A stretch of DNA of 64,000 nt from Akkermansia sp. (GTDB lineage Bacteria; Verrucomicrobiota; Verrucomicrobiia; Verrucomicrobiales; Akkermansiaceae). The notes beneath the pieces were generated by a model. That model did no database searches, was not told where the DNA came from, and saw nothing but the letters and a program-made list of their open reading frames with translations. Below, one piece after another: positions 28,873 through 37,161 of the stretch. The position numbers were made by a program, and so were the translations under genes. Each line of letters starts with the position of its first letter. Within the stretch, counting starts at the first letter, position 1. The stretch is from assembly GCA_017435505.1 (NCBI GenBank), contig JAFSEZ010000042.1, positions 62,001 to 126,000 on the forward strand, written 5' to 3'.

Positions 28873-30288
28873 ATGTCCTACGTACTTTGTTTAGACTGTG
28901 GCGCCACCAATGTACGCGCCATCCTGGTAAATGACAAAGGCCAGCTCATCGCCAAAGCCAGCCAACCGAACTCAACCGATACCGGGGCAGAAAACCCGCA
29001 ATTTCATGTATGGAATGCAGACCGCATCCTCAAGCAGCTTGCGGATTGCACCCGCGAAATCCTGCCGCAGATTGACCCTACGCAAGTATGCGGCATTACC
29101 ATCACCACCTTCGGGGTAGATGGTGCGCTTGTGAATGAAGCCGGGGAACTGCTCTACCCCGTCATCTCTTGGAAGTGCCCCCGCACGGCAGAGGTGATGA
29201 AGAAGATTGAAACCTACATCCCCCAGAGCGCACTGAATCAAATTTCCGGCGTGGGAGAGTTCGCATTCAACACCATATACAAGCTTATATGGCTCAAAGA
29301 AAACCGACCGGAGCTCTTGGAGCAAGCACACGCTTGGCTTTTCATCTCCAACATCCTGGCTCACCGCCTGACCGGCACCATGGCTACTGACCGCACCATG
29401 GCCGGCACCTCGCAGATGACAGATTTGAACACCGGCGATTGGAGTGATGAAATCCTCAACGCCATCGGCGTGCGCAAAAGCATCTTCCCACCCATGGTCA
29501 ATGCCGGCGAGGTGACCGGCACGCTCACCCAAGCGGCAGGCGAACTTCTGGGCTTACCCGCAGGGGTGCCGGTCATCTCCACCGGTCACGACACCCAGTT
29601 TGCCCTTTTCGGCAGCGGGGTGAAAGAAAACCAACCCTTCCTTTCCAGCGGCACCTGGGAAATCCTGATGTTGCGCACAGCCAAAGCAGCACTGGCAGCA
29701 GACGATTACGCGGCCGGAGCCACGGTAGAGTTCGACAGCAAAGCAGGCCTTCTCAATCCCGGTTTGCAATGGATTGCCAGCGGCATCATTGAGTGGGTAA
29801 AATCCACCTGCTACCAAGGAGAAAACTACGATACGATGGATGCTGAGGCAGCCGCCATCCCCCCCGGATGCGAGGGCGTGAAACTCACCCCCAACTTTCT
29901 GCCCAGCGACCCCGTACCGGGAAGCATCGAAGGGCTCATCCTGGGGCGCACCCGTGGACACATCTACCGCGCGGCGATGGAGGCACTCACCCTGCGGCTC
30001 AAGAATCGTTTGGAAAAACTGGAAAAGGTAGGTGGTTTCAAAGCCACCGAGCTACTGCTGGTAGGCGGTGGCGCCCGAAACAAGATATGGACGCAGATGA
30101 GGGCAGACATTCTGGGGCTACCCATCATGGTGGCAAAAGTCTCCGAAAGCACAGTTCTGGGTGCTGCCATGTATGCCTTTGCCGGTGCCGGCACCTATCC
30201 CAGCGCAGAAGCATGCCGCGATGCATTCGGGATTGATTACGAAACAACCCTTCCCGGCGAACAACAAGCGGCCTACGCCGCACTCTGA
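28873..30288 (+). CDS. fucK: L-fuculokinase (FGGY family)
   Basis: It phosphorylates L-fuculose to L-fuculose 1-phosphate with ATP. The 471-aa protein has the FGGY plan: phosphate-1 loop LCLDCGATNVRAILVN, central GHDTQFALFGSG and SSGTWEILMLR, and the adenosine-binding LLLVGGGARNKIWTQMRADI. The same family includes rhamnulokinase; the neighbouring fucI and fucP make fuculose the most likely substrate. It sits tightly between the two glycosyltransferase genes (6 and 3 nt gaps), so all three are co-translated from one message. Confidence 0.88.
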   Translation: MSYVLCLDCGATNVRAILVNDKGQLIAKASQPNSTDTGAENPQFHVWNADRILKQLADCTREILPQIDPTQVCGITITTFGVDGALVNEAGELLYPVISWKCPRTAEVMKKIETYIPQSALNQISGVGEFAFNTIYKLIWLKENRPELLEQAHAWLFISNILAHRLTGTMATDRTMAGTSQMTDLNTGDWSDEILNAIGVRKSIFPPMVNAGEVTGTLTQAAGELLGLPAGVPVISTGHDTQFALFGSGVKENQPFLSSGTWEILMLRTAKAALAADDYAAGATVEFDSKAGLLNPGLQWIASGIIEWVKSTCYQGENYDTMDAEAAAIPPGCEGVKLTPNFLPSDPVPGSIEGLILGRTRGHIYRAAMEALTLRLKNRLEKLEKVGGFKATELLLVGGGARNKIWTQMRADILGLPIMVAKVSESTVLGAAMYAFAGAGTYPSAEACRDAFGIDYETTLPGEQQAAYAAL

Positions 30289-30291
30289 TTT

Positions 30292-31386
30292 ATGACACCT
30301 CACTTTCGCAAGGTGTACACATGTACCCCCGTGGCTTTTCATGCCAATGCCCGCTTCTTTACGCGAGACACCGGGCTGATTAGCCGCACCTTGCGAGAGC
30401 TGGGGTATGAGAGCAAGACCATTATGCCCCTGCCGTGGCACGCTGATGACGAAGCCGAAAACATCATCCGCACAGATGCCCGCAATCTCCGCTCGACCGC
30501 ATGGTGGAAAAGCACCGGCGTCGAAGCCGTTGTCCTCTACTCATGGGGCGACCCCCGCTACACCCTCATCGCGCGAGCCATCCACCAAGCCGGCATCAAG
30601 CTTATCTTGCAGTTGGATTTCAACGGGCATTTTCTCAAAGCAACAAAGTTCCCGCGCTTGCTACGGGAATATGTGGTGAATCTTCTGCGCTCGCAACACC
30701 TGGGCTACGCCGATGCCATAGCGGCCTCTCCCATAGCCAAGGTATACCTTCGCGGGCACAAAATGTATGGCCCCACCATAGCAGACAAATGCTACACCAT
30801 GCCCACTGCGGTGGATAGCCGCTTCACCTACTCCGGCACGCCCAAGGAACGCCGCATCATCTGCGTGGGCAATTGGGAAGACCCCATCAAGCGCCCCGCT
30901 TTCATGCGAGAGACGATGCAGCTTCTACTGGAAGCCGATACCGAACTACGCATTGATCTGTGCGGGCCTTTCAGCGCAGCATGTGAGTCTTGGTGGCTGA
31001 ACCTTCCCCCGGCACAGAGAGAGCGCCTGCACCTGCTCGGTGCAGTCAGCCACGCAGAACTACCGGCGCTTTACAATCGCGCCCAAGTGTCAGTATGCAC
31101 GTCCGAAAGCGAGGGGACGCATGGAGTTTCGGCAGAGGCATTGTGCTGCGGATGCTCCGTTGCCACCACAAATCGGGAGCATTTGCGTATGGTGCATTGG
31201 TATACGACAAGAGATTCCGGCAGCATTGCGGATGATGACACACCGGCTGCACTGACTGCCGCCATTCAGGCAGAGCTTGATGCTTGGCAATGCCGTAAGC
31301 GAGACGCGCACCGTATCGCTCAATCCTGGCAGCAGGTTCTCCATACCGCAAACACCCTGCCCCGCATTTTGCAAGCCATTCAATAA
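30292..31386 (+). CDS. GT4-like glycosyltransferase in the fucose operon (paralogue 2)
   Basis: This 364-aa paralogue of the 27751-28866 product has the same opening (KVYTCTPVAFHANARFFTRD) and order: ESKTIMPLPWHADDEAE, VVLYSWGDPRYTLIA, IICVGNWEDPIKRPAF, and the E-x7-E motif in SEGTHGVSAEALCCGCSV. Divergence between the two is large, so the duplication is old. It starts 3 nt after fucK. It ends the fuc operon; kdsA downstream has its own promoter. Acceptor and donor are unknown; LPS or capsule fucosylation is one inference from context. Confidence 0.8.
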   Translation: MTPHFRKVYTCTPVAFHANARFFTRDTGLISRTLRELGYESKTIMPLPWHADDEAENIIRTDARNLRSTAWWKSTGVEAVVLYSWGDPRYTLIARAIHQAGIKLILQLDFNGHFLKATKFPRLLREYVVNLLRSQHLGYADAIAASPIAKVYLRGHKMYGPTIADKCYTMPTAVDSRFTYSGTPKERRIICVGNWEDPIKRPAFMRETMQLLLEADTELRIDLCGPFSAACESWWLNLPPAQRERLHLLGAVSHAELPALYNRAQVSVCTSESEGTHGVSAEALCCGCSVATTNREHLRMVHWYTTRDSGSIADDDTPAALTAAIQAELDAWQCRKRDAHRIAQSWQQVLHTANTLPRILQAIQ

Positions 31387-31431
31387 GCCCAGAAAATCCG
31401 TTTTCCCAGCCCTTTACTTTGCAATTCTACC

Positions 31432-31460
31432 TTGACTTTGCACCGGGCTTGCTGCATAAT
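31432..31460 (+). promoter_or_regulatory. Promoter of kdsA-lpt operon
   Basis: TTGACT, 17-nt spacer, CATAAT, 24 nt before the kdsA ATG. Confidence 0.65.
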
Positions 31461-31483
31461 GTGCAAGGTAAGCTTATCTCACT

Positions 31484-32302
31484 ATGTCTTTCTACATTCA
31501 GAACATCGAAATCGGCGGCGAAAAGCCATTTTATCTACTGGGACCCTGCTCTTTGGAGAAAGAGGAATTTGCTTGGGAAATGGCACGCAGCATCAAAGAA
31601 ATCTGCACACGCCTGAATGTTCCCTTCATCTTCAAAGCCTCATACGACAAAGCCAACCGCACCAGCGTAAAAAGTTTCCGTGGCTTGGGCATCCAGGAAG
31701 GTTGCCGCATTCTCTCTGAAATCGGCAAGGAATTGCAAGTCCCCGTCGTCACGGACGTGCACACAGAAGAACAAGCTGAATACGCTGCACAATACGTTGA
31801 CCTGCTGCAAATCCCCGCTTTCCTCTGCCGCCAGAGCGACCTCTTGGAAGCTTGTGCCAAGACCGGCAAGCCCGTCAACATCAAGAAAGGTCAATTCCTG
31901 GCACCATGGGACTGCAAAAACATCTGCGAGAAAATGATAGCGTTCGGGTGCGAACAATTCATGCTTTGCGAACGCGGCACCAGCTTCGGATACAACAATT
32001 TGGTGGTGGACATGCGCGGCATGTACTGGATGAAGCAATTTGGCTACCCTGTTGTATTTGATGCAACCCACTCCGTACAGCGCCCCGGTGGACTGGGCGG
32101 CGCCACAGGTGGCGACCGTGAGCTTGCCCCTGTGCTGGCCAATGCAGCCATGGCCGTTGGTGTAGATGGGGTATTCATGGAAGTGCACAAAGACCCGGAC
32201 AACGCATTGAGCGATGGCCCCAACCAAGTTCGCTTGGACGATTTGGAAAAAGTGCTCACCAACCTGCAGCTCGTGCGCGATGCATATAAGCGCATGGCCT
32301 AA
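31484..32302 (+). CDS. kdsA: 3-deoxy-8-phosphooctulonate synthase
   Basis: It condenses phosphoenolpyruvate and arabinose 5-phosphate to KDO 8-phosphate, the first committed step to the LPS inner-core sugar. The 272-aa length is normal. Blocks seen: FKASYDKANRTSVKSFRG, VTDVHTEEQA, NIKKGQFLAPWD, CERGTSFGYNNLVVDMRG and FDATHSVQRPGG. A cysteine at position 22 in LLGPCSLE occupies the site of the metal ligand in metal-dependent KDO8P synthases, so this is probably the metallo-type. It heads the operon with the Lpt genes. Confidence 0.95.
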   Translation: MSFYIQNIEIGGEKPFYLLGPCSLEKEEFAWEMARSIKEICTRLNVPFIFKASYDKANRTSVKSFRGLGIQEGCRILSEIGKELQVPVVTDVHTEEQAEYAAQYVDLLQIPAFLCRQSDLLEACAKTGKPVNIKKGQFLAPWDCKNICEKMIAFGCEQFMLCERGTSFGYNNLVVDMRGMYWMKQFGYPVVFDATHSVQRPGGLGGATGGDRELAPVLANAAMAVGVDGVFMEVHKDPDNALSDGPNQVRLDDLEKVLTNLQLVRDAYKRMA

Positions 32303-32331
32303 TCTCCTCATTACACCACACCACGCCAAGC

Positions 32332-32814
32332 GTGACAACACATACACAAACCCTCATCAGGCTTACCACAGTGGCAGCACTCATGTTGCCACTGTGGGCA
32401 GCAGACCCTACTGATGACGTGGGGCAAAAAGAATTCCCGGGCTTGCAGCTGTTGCCGGAGGGAAGCGTTGTAAAAGGCATTGTACTTCCCCGCTACGAGA
32501 AGCATCGCGTATCAGCCCTCATGATGGCCGATGAGCTGCGCATTGACACCCGCAGCCTCGTGAGCCTGAAAAACCTACGTGCCGAGCTGTACTCACCCGC
32601 AGGGGGCCTCACCACCATCATGTGTGGGGTCACACAGTATGACTTTTCCAAAGACAGCATCACCACAGATCAAACAGCTGCGATTAAAGACTCTCGGTTC
32701 TCTGCCAAGGGAAAAGGCATCTCCTTTAGCACACGCACCCAACTGGGCATCCTCAAAGGTCCCGTACGCACCACGTTCACCTCATCCGCATTCTCTTCCG
32801 CCAAAGGCAAATGA
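32332..32814 (+). CDS. LptC-like LPS-transport protein
   Basis: The 160-aa product (GTG start) has a signal-like segment (LIRLTTVAALMLPLWA) and a small beta-rich domain. Short beta strands such as VSALMMADELRIDTRSLVSL and the ending GISFSTRTQLGILKGPVRTT follow the LptC/LptA-type pattern, where a beta-jellyroll carries lipopolysaccharide across the periplasm. The identity rests mostly on context: kdsA upstream and the LptA-like and lptB genes downstream. The stop overlaps the next start by 4 nt (ATGA), showing translational coupling. Confidence 0.6.
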   Translation: MTTHTQTLIRLTTVAALMLPLWAADPTDDVGQKEFPGLQLLPEGSVVKGIVLPRYEKHRVSALMMADELRIDTRSLVSLKNLRAELYSPAGGLTTIMCGVTQYDFSKDSITTDQTAAIKDSRFSAKGKGISFSTRTQLGILKGPVRTTFTSSAFSSAKGK

Positions 32815-35159
32815 GACACCTCCCCGCCATCCTCTTTTTGAGCACCCCTTTACTTCTGGCCGACACCATAGCATCGTGGCAGACAGAAGCCATACAGGAG
32901 CGCAATGCATCCATTCACTCCATTCGCACCGTATGCAAGGAAGTGGATGAAATCCTGCTGCACTTGGGCATCAACGACACCCCGGATGACTACGCATTTG
33001 AGAACAGAGACATGCCCACGGGAGCTCCCGGTGAAACCGTTGCAGAAGCTGATGGGGGCATGCTTTTTGATGCCGCCAACTCACGCGTCACCTACATCAA
33101 CAACGTGCGGGTGAACGACGCGCGAGCCAGGTTGCGCTGCATTCGCCGTTTATATGTGCAGCTGCCAAAATCCACCTTGTCTGATCGCCAGAAAACAGCC
33201 AAGGATGCCGTGGAGCATGCAGCTTCATCCCACACGCCTACTCCCACAACAAAAGAGGAAGAAGATGCGCCTGTGGAAGCAATCCCCGGTTTACCCATAG
33301 CAGAGGCGCCCACAGCCATGGAAGTACCGGAAGGCGACTCAACGCTGGACATCACCACAGAAGAAGCCGTCATTGACACCAACCGCAACTGCATTTTGCT
33401 GACCGGCAGCACCAAGCGCTCACCCGGCATTCACATTCGCCACGGGGAGAATGAAATCACCCTACAGCCCACCAGCAAGGGAGAGCCTCCCACCATCATG
33501 GCAGATGCCAACGGTGACATCATGATTAACAGCGGCAAACTGCAACTTTCATGGCGAGATAAAAACGGCGCGCCATGTGAGATGACAACAGAAGCAGAGC
33601 ATATCTATTACCGAGCTGCGGAACACAGCCTGCTGATTCATGGCAAAGCCACACTGCGCACGCCACACGGCACACTGCAATTTGATAAAGGCGCCCTCAT
33701 TGCCCTTGAATCTGCAAGCAAGCCGGGTAAGAAGAATGATGGCTTCATGAGCCAGTTCACCAACGTGAGTATAGACGGCGTAGCTCATGCTGAGGCATGG
33801 GGCAATGTAGTGGCCACAGCCCCGGCCAATCAATCACACCTTGCAGCAGAAATTCACGGAGACCATCTTGTATACAGCGCCAAGACCGGAAGCTGCCTTA
33901 CAGAAGGCCAACATTGCCGCTTAGTATACGGCACGAATTCCTTGCAAACCGATGGGGCTCTGCGTTTGGAACCCAATGGCGATATCTACCTGAGCGGAGC
34001 GAACATCACCGGCAGCTACGAGCGCCCGGCTCCGCAAAAAGGAAAACCCGCCGTGCAAGGCACATTCCACACCGCTGATACATTAGTCTTCTCTGCAGCA
34101 GAAGGCACAATCAGTGCGCCCCGGGGTATCACCATGAAAGATGCTTACAGCGACTTTTCATGCACCGGGCCGCTGGTGCTCAATCTCCGCCAGTCCCCAA
34201 AAGCAACTGCCGCGCCCCAAGTCGGCAACCTCAATCTTGCCATAACACGCTACACCGACATATCGCACGCCAGAGCCAGCGGCAACATTGTAGCACACCA
34301 TGGCAACACCCCCGGCGCACCCGATACGGAGTTACTGGCCTCGCAAGCCGATGTAAACATGCTGACAGGTGAAATGACTCTCACCGCAGCAAGCGGGAGC
34401 GCAGCCAAGCTGCGAGTGAAAGGGTACGAAATTGCGGCCACATCCTCGCAATCCCCCTCTCTGGTAGAATTGAAAAGCAACGGAGATATCAGCATCTCCG
34501 GCGAACAAATCAACGCAACCTTACAAGCCGGTGATGGTGGAGCCCGCATCTTGGCACGCCAAAATCTGTATCTAAACCGCGAAAAGGGAGAGATTTCCAT
34601 TGGCCCGAACTCGCGCATCACATCACCGGATGGCATCCTGACGGCCAACGGCCCTCTCACCGCCACCCTGCACCGCGCCGCAGATGAGCTTGCTCGCCCC
34701 ATTTTGCCAAACTTCCCCCACTTAGTGTACAACTATGATGGCTTAGAAAAGGCCAGCACAAACCAAGGTGGCACCATACGAACCGAGCAAGCCTCCATGC
34801 AATGCAGCGGCCCTATCATCGTAGTAATGAACCCCACACCGGCAAAAAAAGACAGCTCCCCCACAGCAGCTATTCACCACGCCTCTGCATCCGGGAATGT
34901 GGCTTTGGCCGGTAAAGACAGCGCCGGGCGCATCATCAAAGCAACGGGTGATACCCTCTCCCTGAACGGCGCTACAGGAGAAAAACGACTCACCGGCAAC
35001 AAAGTCACCTTGGCAGATGCCTACAACACTCACACCGCGTATGGTCCGGGCGCCGGCGTCATCATCGACAAGAAAAACAACGCACGCATTACCGGCTCTC
35101 GCCACACAACAACGGCCACGCGCATTCATGATCAGATTAACCAGCAAAAGAAAAAATAA
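32811..35159 (+). CDS. Very large LptA/OstA-like periplasmic protein, 782 aa
   Basis: The signal peptide MRHLPAILFLSTPLLLAD is followed by a helical segment (about 20-130), a Pro/Thr/Glu-rich linker, and then about 600 residues of repeating beta-type units typical of OstA/LptA folds, for example CILLTGSTKRSPGIHIRHGE, SLLIHGKATLRTPHGTLQFD and INATLQAGDGGARILARQNL. LptA of E. coli is only about 185 aa, so this is either a fused row of LptA domains able to span the periplasm alone or an LptD-like relative lacking the barrel. No outer-membrane barrel was recognised. It ends 2 nt before lptB. Confidence 0.65.
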   Translation: MRHLPAILFLSTPLLLADTIASWQTEAIQERNASIHSIRTVCKEVDEILLHLGINDTPDDYAFENRDMPTGAPGETVAEADGGMLFDAANSRVTYINNVRVNDARARLRCIRRLYVQLPKSTLSDRQKTAKDAVEHAASSHTPTPTTKEEEDAPVEAIPGLPIAEAPTAMEVPEGDSTLDITTEEAVIDTNRNCILLTGSTKRSPGIHIRHGENEITLQPTSKGEPPTIMADANGDIMINSGKLQLSWRDKNGAPCEMTTEAEHIYYRAAEHSLLIHGKATLRTPHGTLQFDKGALIALESASKPGKKNDGFMSQFTNVSIDGVAHAEAWGNVVATAPANQSHLAAEIHGDHLVYSAKTGSCLTEGQHCRLVYGTNSLQTDGALRLEPNGDIYLSGANITGSYERPAPQKGKPAVQGTFHTADTLVFSAAEGTISAPRGITMKDAYSDFSCTGPLVLNLRQSPKATAAPQVGNLNLAITRYTDISHARASGNIVAHHGNTPGAPDTELLASQADVNMLTGEMTLTAASGSAAKLRVKGYEIAATSSQSPSLVELKSNGDISISGEQINATLQAGDGGARILARQNLYLNREKGEISIGPNSRITSPDGILTANGPLTATLHRAADELARPILPNFPHLVYNYDGLEKASTNQGGTIRTEQASMQCSGPIIVVMNPTPAKKDSSPTAAIHHASASGNVALAGKDSAGRIIKATGDTLSLNGATGEKRLTGNKVTLADAYNTHTAYGPGAGVIIDKKNNARITGSRHTTTATRIHDQINQQKKK

Positions 35160-35161
35160 CC

Positions 35162-35908
35162 ATGCCTGAGCCTACCAACGAAATCCTCTTGGATGCACGA
35201 GGACTCTGCAAATCTTACAACGAACGAAAGGTTGCAAACAACGTTAGCCTGCAAGTCCGCAGTGGCGAAATAGTGGGTCTATTGGGGCCCAACGGCGCCG
35301 GCAAAACGACCTCCTTCTACATGGTTGCCGGTCTCGTGCGCCCGGATGCCGGTGAGGTTACCTTTGCCGGGCAGGATGTATCCGGTTTGCCCATGCACCT
35401 TCGTGCCCGCTTGGGCATGGGCTATTTACCCCAAGAAGAATCCATCTTCCGCAAGTTGAGCGTGATTGAAAACCTCATGGCTATCTTGGAAACCCGCAAA
35501 GACCTTACCCGCGCCCAGCAACAAGAAAAAGCGGATGAACTGTTGGAGCGCTTCAACATCACCAAACTGCGCAAAAGCCAAGCCATCCAACTTTCCGGCG
35601 GTGAAAAACGGCGTCTCACCATCGCTCGCGCCTTGGCTGCAAACCCTCGTCTGCTCATGCTGGACGAACCCTTTGCCGGGGTAGATCCCATCGCCGTACA
35701 GGATATCCAAAGCATCGTAGCCTCTCTGCGAGAAACGGATGGTCTATCCATCCTCATCACCGACCACAACGTCCGCGAAACGCTTGGTATTGTAGACAGA
35801 GCCTATATCTTGTTCGAGGGGACTGTCATCAAACAAGGCAATGCAGAGGAAATCGCCAACGACCCCAAGACCCGCAAAATCTATCTGGGGGAAGACTTTA
35901 AGATGTAA
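35162..35908 (+). CDS. lptB: LPS export ABC transporter ATP-binding protein
   Basis: This is the cytoplasmic ATPase of the LptBFG exporter. The 248-aa protein has Walker A GPNGAGKTT (residues 42-50), the Q loop at LGMGYLPQEESIFRKLSVIE (typical for LptB), signature LSGGEKRR at 144-151, Walker B LLMLDEP at 164-170 and the switch histidine in LITDHNVRE. The ending GNAEEIANDPKTRKIYLGED is also typical of LptB. No lptF or lptG is adjacent; the small membrane proteins that follow cannot replace them. Confidence 0.95.
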   Translation: MPEPTNEILLDARGLCKSYNERKVANNVSLQVRSGEIVGLLGPNGAGKTTSFYMVAGLVRPDAGEVTFAGQDVSGLPMHLRARLGMGYLPQEESIFRKLSVIENLMAILETRKDLTRAQQQEKADELLERFNITKLRKSQAIQLSGGEKRRLTIARALAANPRLLMLDEPFAGVDPIAVQDIQSIVASLRETDGLSILITDHNVRETLGIVDRAYILFEGTVIKQGNAEEIANDPKTRKIYLGEDFKM

Positions 35909-36061
35909 ATGTTCAGTCGTTACCACAGGCAAGAACGATACAGATACACCATTCTCACCTTGTGGGGGTTGCTGTGGATTATATCGTTTATAGTTTGGGG
36001 CGCGGTGTTTCATCCGGCCTACACATGGGTTGCAAACTACTTTGACATCCCTCAATTATGA
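35909..36061 (+). CDS. Small membrane protein, 50 aa
   Basis: The ATG follows the lptB stop directly, with no gap. The product has a basic N-terminus (MFSRYHRQERYRY), one transmembrane helix (ILTLWGLLWIISFIVWGAVF) and a short polar end. The stop overlaps the ATG of the next small gene (ATGA). Its coupling to lptB and the TM helix argue for a real protein, perhaps an accessory subunit of an envelope complex; no family recognised. Confidence 0.6.
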   Translation: MFSRYHRQERYRYTILTLWGLLWIISFIVWGAVFHPAYTWVANYFDIPQL

Positions 36062-36219
36062 GTCGAACACCGGCTAATCAAAAAGTGGCAGGCAGCATGC
36101 CCCCCCTACAATTTTGGCTAGTGCCACTGTATACCCCCTGCATAGTCATGCTGCTGGGACTCGTCCTCTACACGGCGGCGTGCGCCATTCAACACCTTTA
36201 CAACATCACCCACCCCTGA
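36058..36219 (+). CDS. Small membrane protein, 53 aa
   Basis: The ATG at 36058 overlaps the stop of the previous gene by 4 nt, and hemC starts 3 nt after its stop. The product has one hydrophobic helix (LVPLYTPCIVMLLGLVLYTA) after a short polar N-terminus (MSRTPANQKVAGS). Tight packing between lptB and hemC and the matched TM architecture support a real gene. Function unknown. Confidence 0.6.
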   Translation: MSRTPANQKVAGSMPPLQFWLVPLYTPCIVMLLGLVLYTAACAIQHLYNITHP

Positions 36220-36222
36220 ACC

Positions 36223-37158
36223 ATGTCAACGGCCCCCCTTCGAATCGGCTCCCGCAGCAGCGAGCTCGCGCTCCGGCAAACAGAACTGGCCATCGCAGCC
36301 ATTACAGCAGCCACTCCCGGCACCGAAACGCAAATCATCCCCATCCATACAGCCGGAGATATGCGCACAGATATCCCCTTGTGCAAGGTAAATAAGGCCA
36401 CGCAAACCCAAGACAAGGGTGTGTTTATCGCTGCGCTGGAAGAAGCCTTGGCAGATGGTCGAATTGACTGCGCTGTCCACAGTCTCAAAGACATGCCGGG
36501 CACCTTGGATGAGCGATTTGAAATTGCCGCCATCCTCCCCCGTGAAACGATATGGGATGCCCTCGTCATCAAAGAAGGGGCCAACATGGAACGCCTCACC
36601 ATCGGCACCAGCAGCGTGCGCCGCGCCAATCTCATCCGCAATTATTGGAGCGGCACAGCCAAAAGCATTTCCATCCGCGGAAACGTAGCTACCCGGCTTC
36701 AAAAACTCATTGATACACCGGAGTTGGATGCCATCGTCTTGGCGCGCGCCGGGCTCAACCGCTTGGGCTACACGAGTGACACCATCGAAATCAACGGCAC
36801 CCGCCTGCACGTTGTTGAAATGGCCAAAGACTCGTTCATGCCGGCCTTCTGCCAAGGTGCTATCGCCATTGAAATTCGCAAGGGCGACACCGCCACCAAA
36901 GCTTTGGTATCCCCGGCCAACGACCCTACCAGTGAGCTCACCGTCCGCGCTGAGCGAGCTTTCTTAGCGGAGTTGCAAGCGGATTGTTCTGTTCCCGTGG
37001 GTGGCTATGCCACCTGCAACCGCGACTTGATGATGTTCCGTGCCATCTACTATACCCCCAACGGCATGCCTATCCGCATCACACACCGCGGCTCCTCCTC
37101 TGCCCCGGAACAAGTCGGCCACGAAGCCTGCGCTATGCTTAAACAACAACTCGGATAA
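36223..37158 (+). CDS. hemC: Hydroxymethylbilane synthase (porphobilinogen deaminase)
   Basis: It polymerises four porphobilinogens to hydroxymethylbilane in tetrapyrrole synthesis. The 311-aa protein has LRIGSRSSELALRQTE at the N-terminus, the active-site region HSLKDMPG with the catalytic Asp, IGTSSVRRANLIR, GNVATRLQKL, and the dipyrromethane cofactor cysteine Cys255 in ADCSVPVGGYATC. It is the last recognisable gene of the kdsA-lpt operon; its link with LPS export is unexpected. Confidence 0.95.
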   Translation: MSTAPLRIGSRSSELALRQTELAIAAITAATPGTETQIIPIHTAGDMRTDIPLCKVNKATQTQDKGVFIAALEEALADGRIDCAVHSLKDMPGTLDERFEIAAILPRETIWDALVIKEGANMERLTIGTSSVRRANLIRNYWSGTAKSISIRGNVATRLQKLIDTPELDAIVLARAGLNRLGYTSDTIEINGTRLHVVEMAKDSFMPAFCQGAIAIEIRKGDTATKALVSPANDPTSELTVRAERAFLAELQADCSVPVGGYATCNRDLMMFRAIYYTPNGMPIRITHRGSSSAPEQVGHEACAMLKQQLG

Positions 37159-37161
37159 ATC

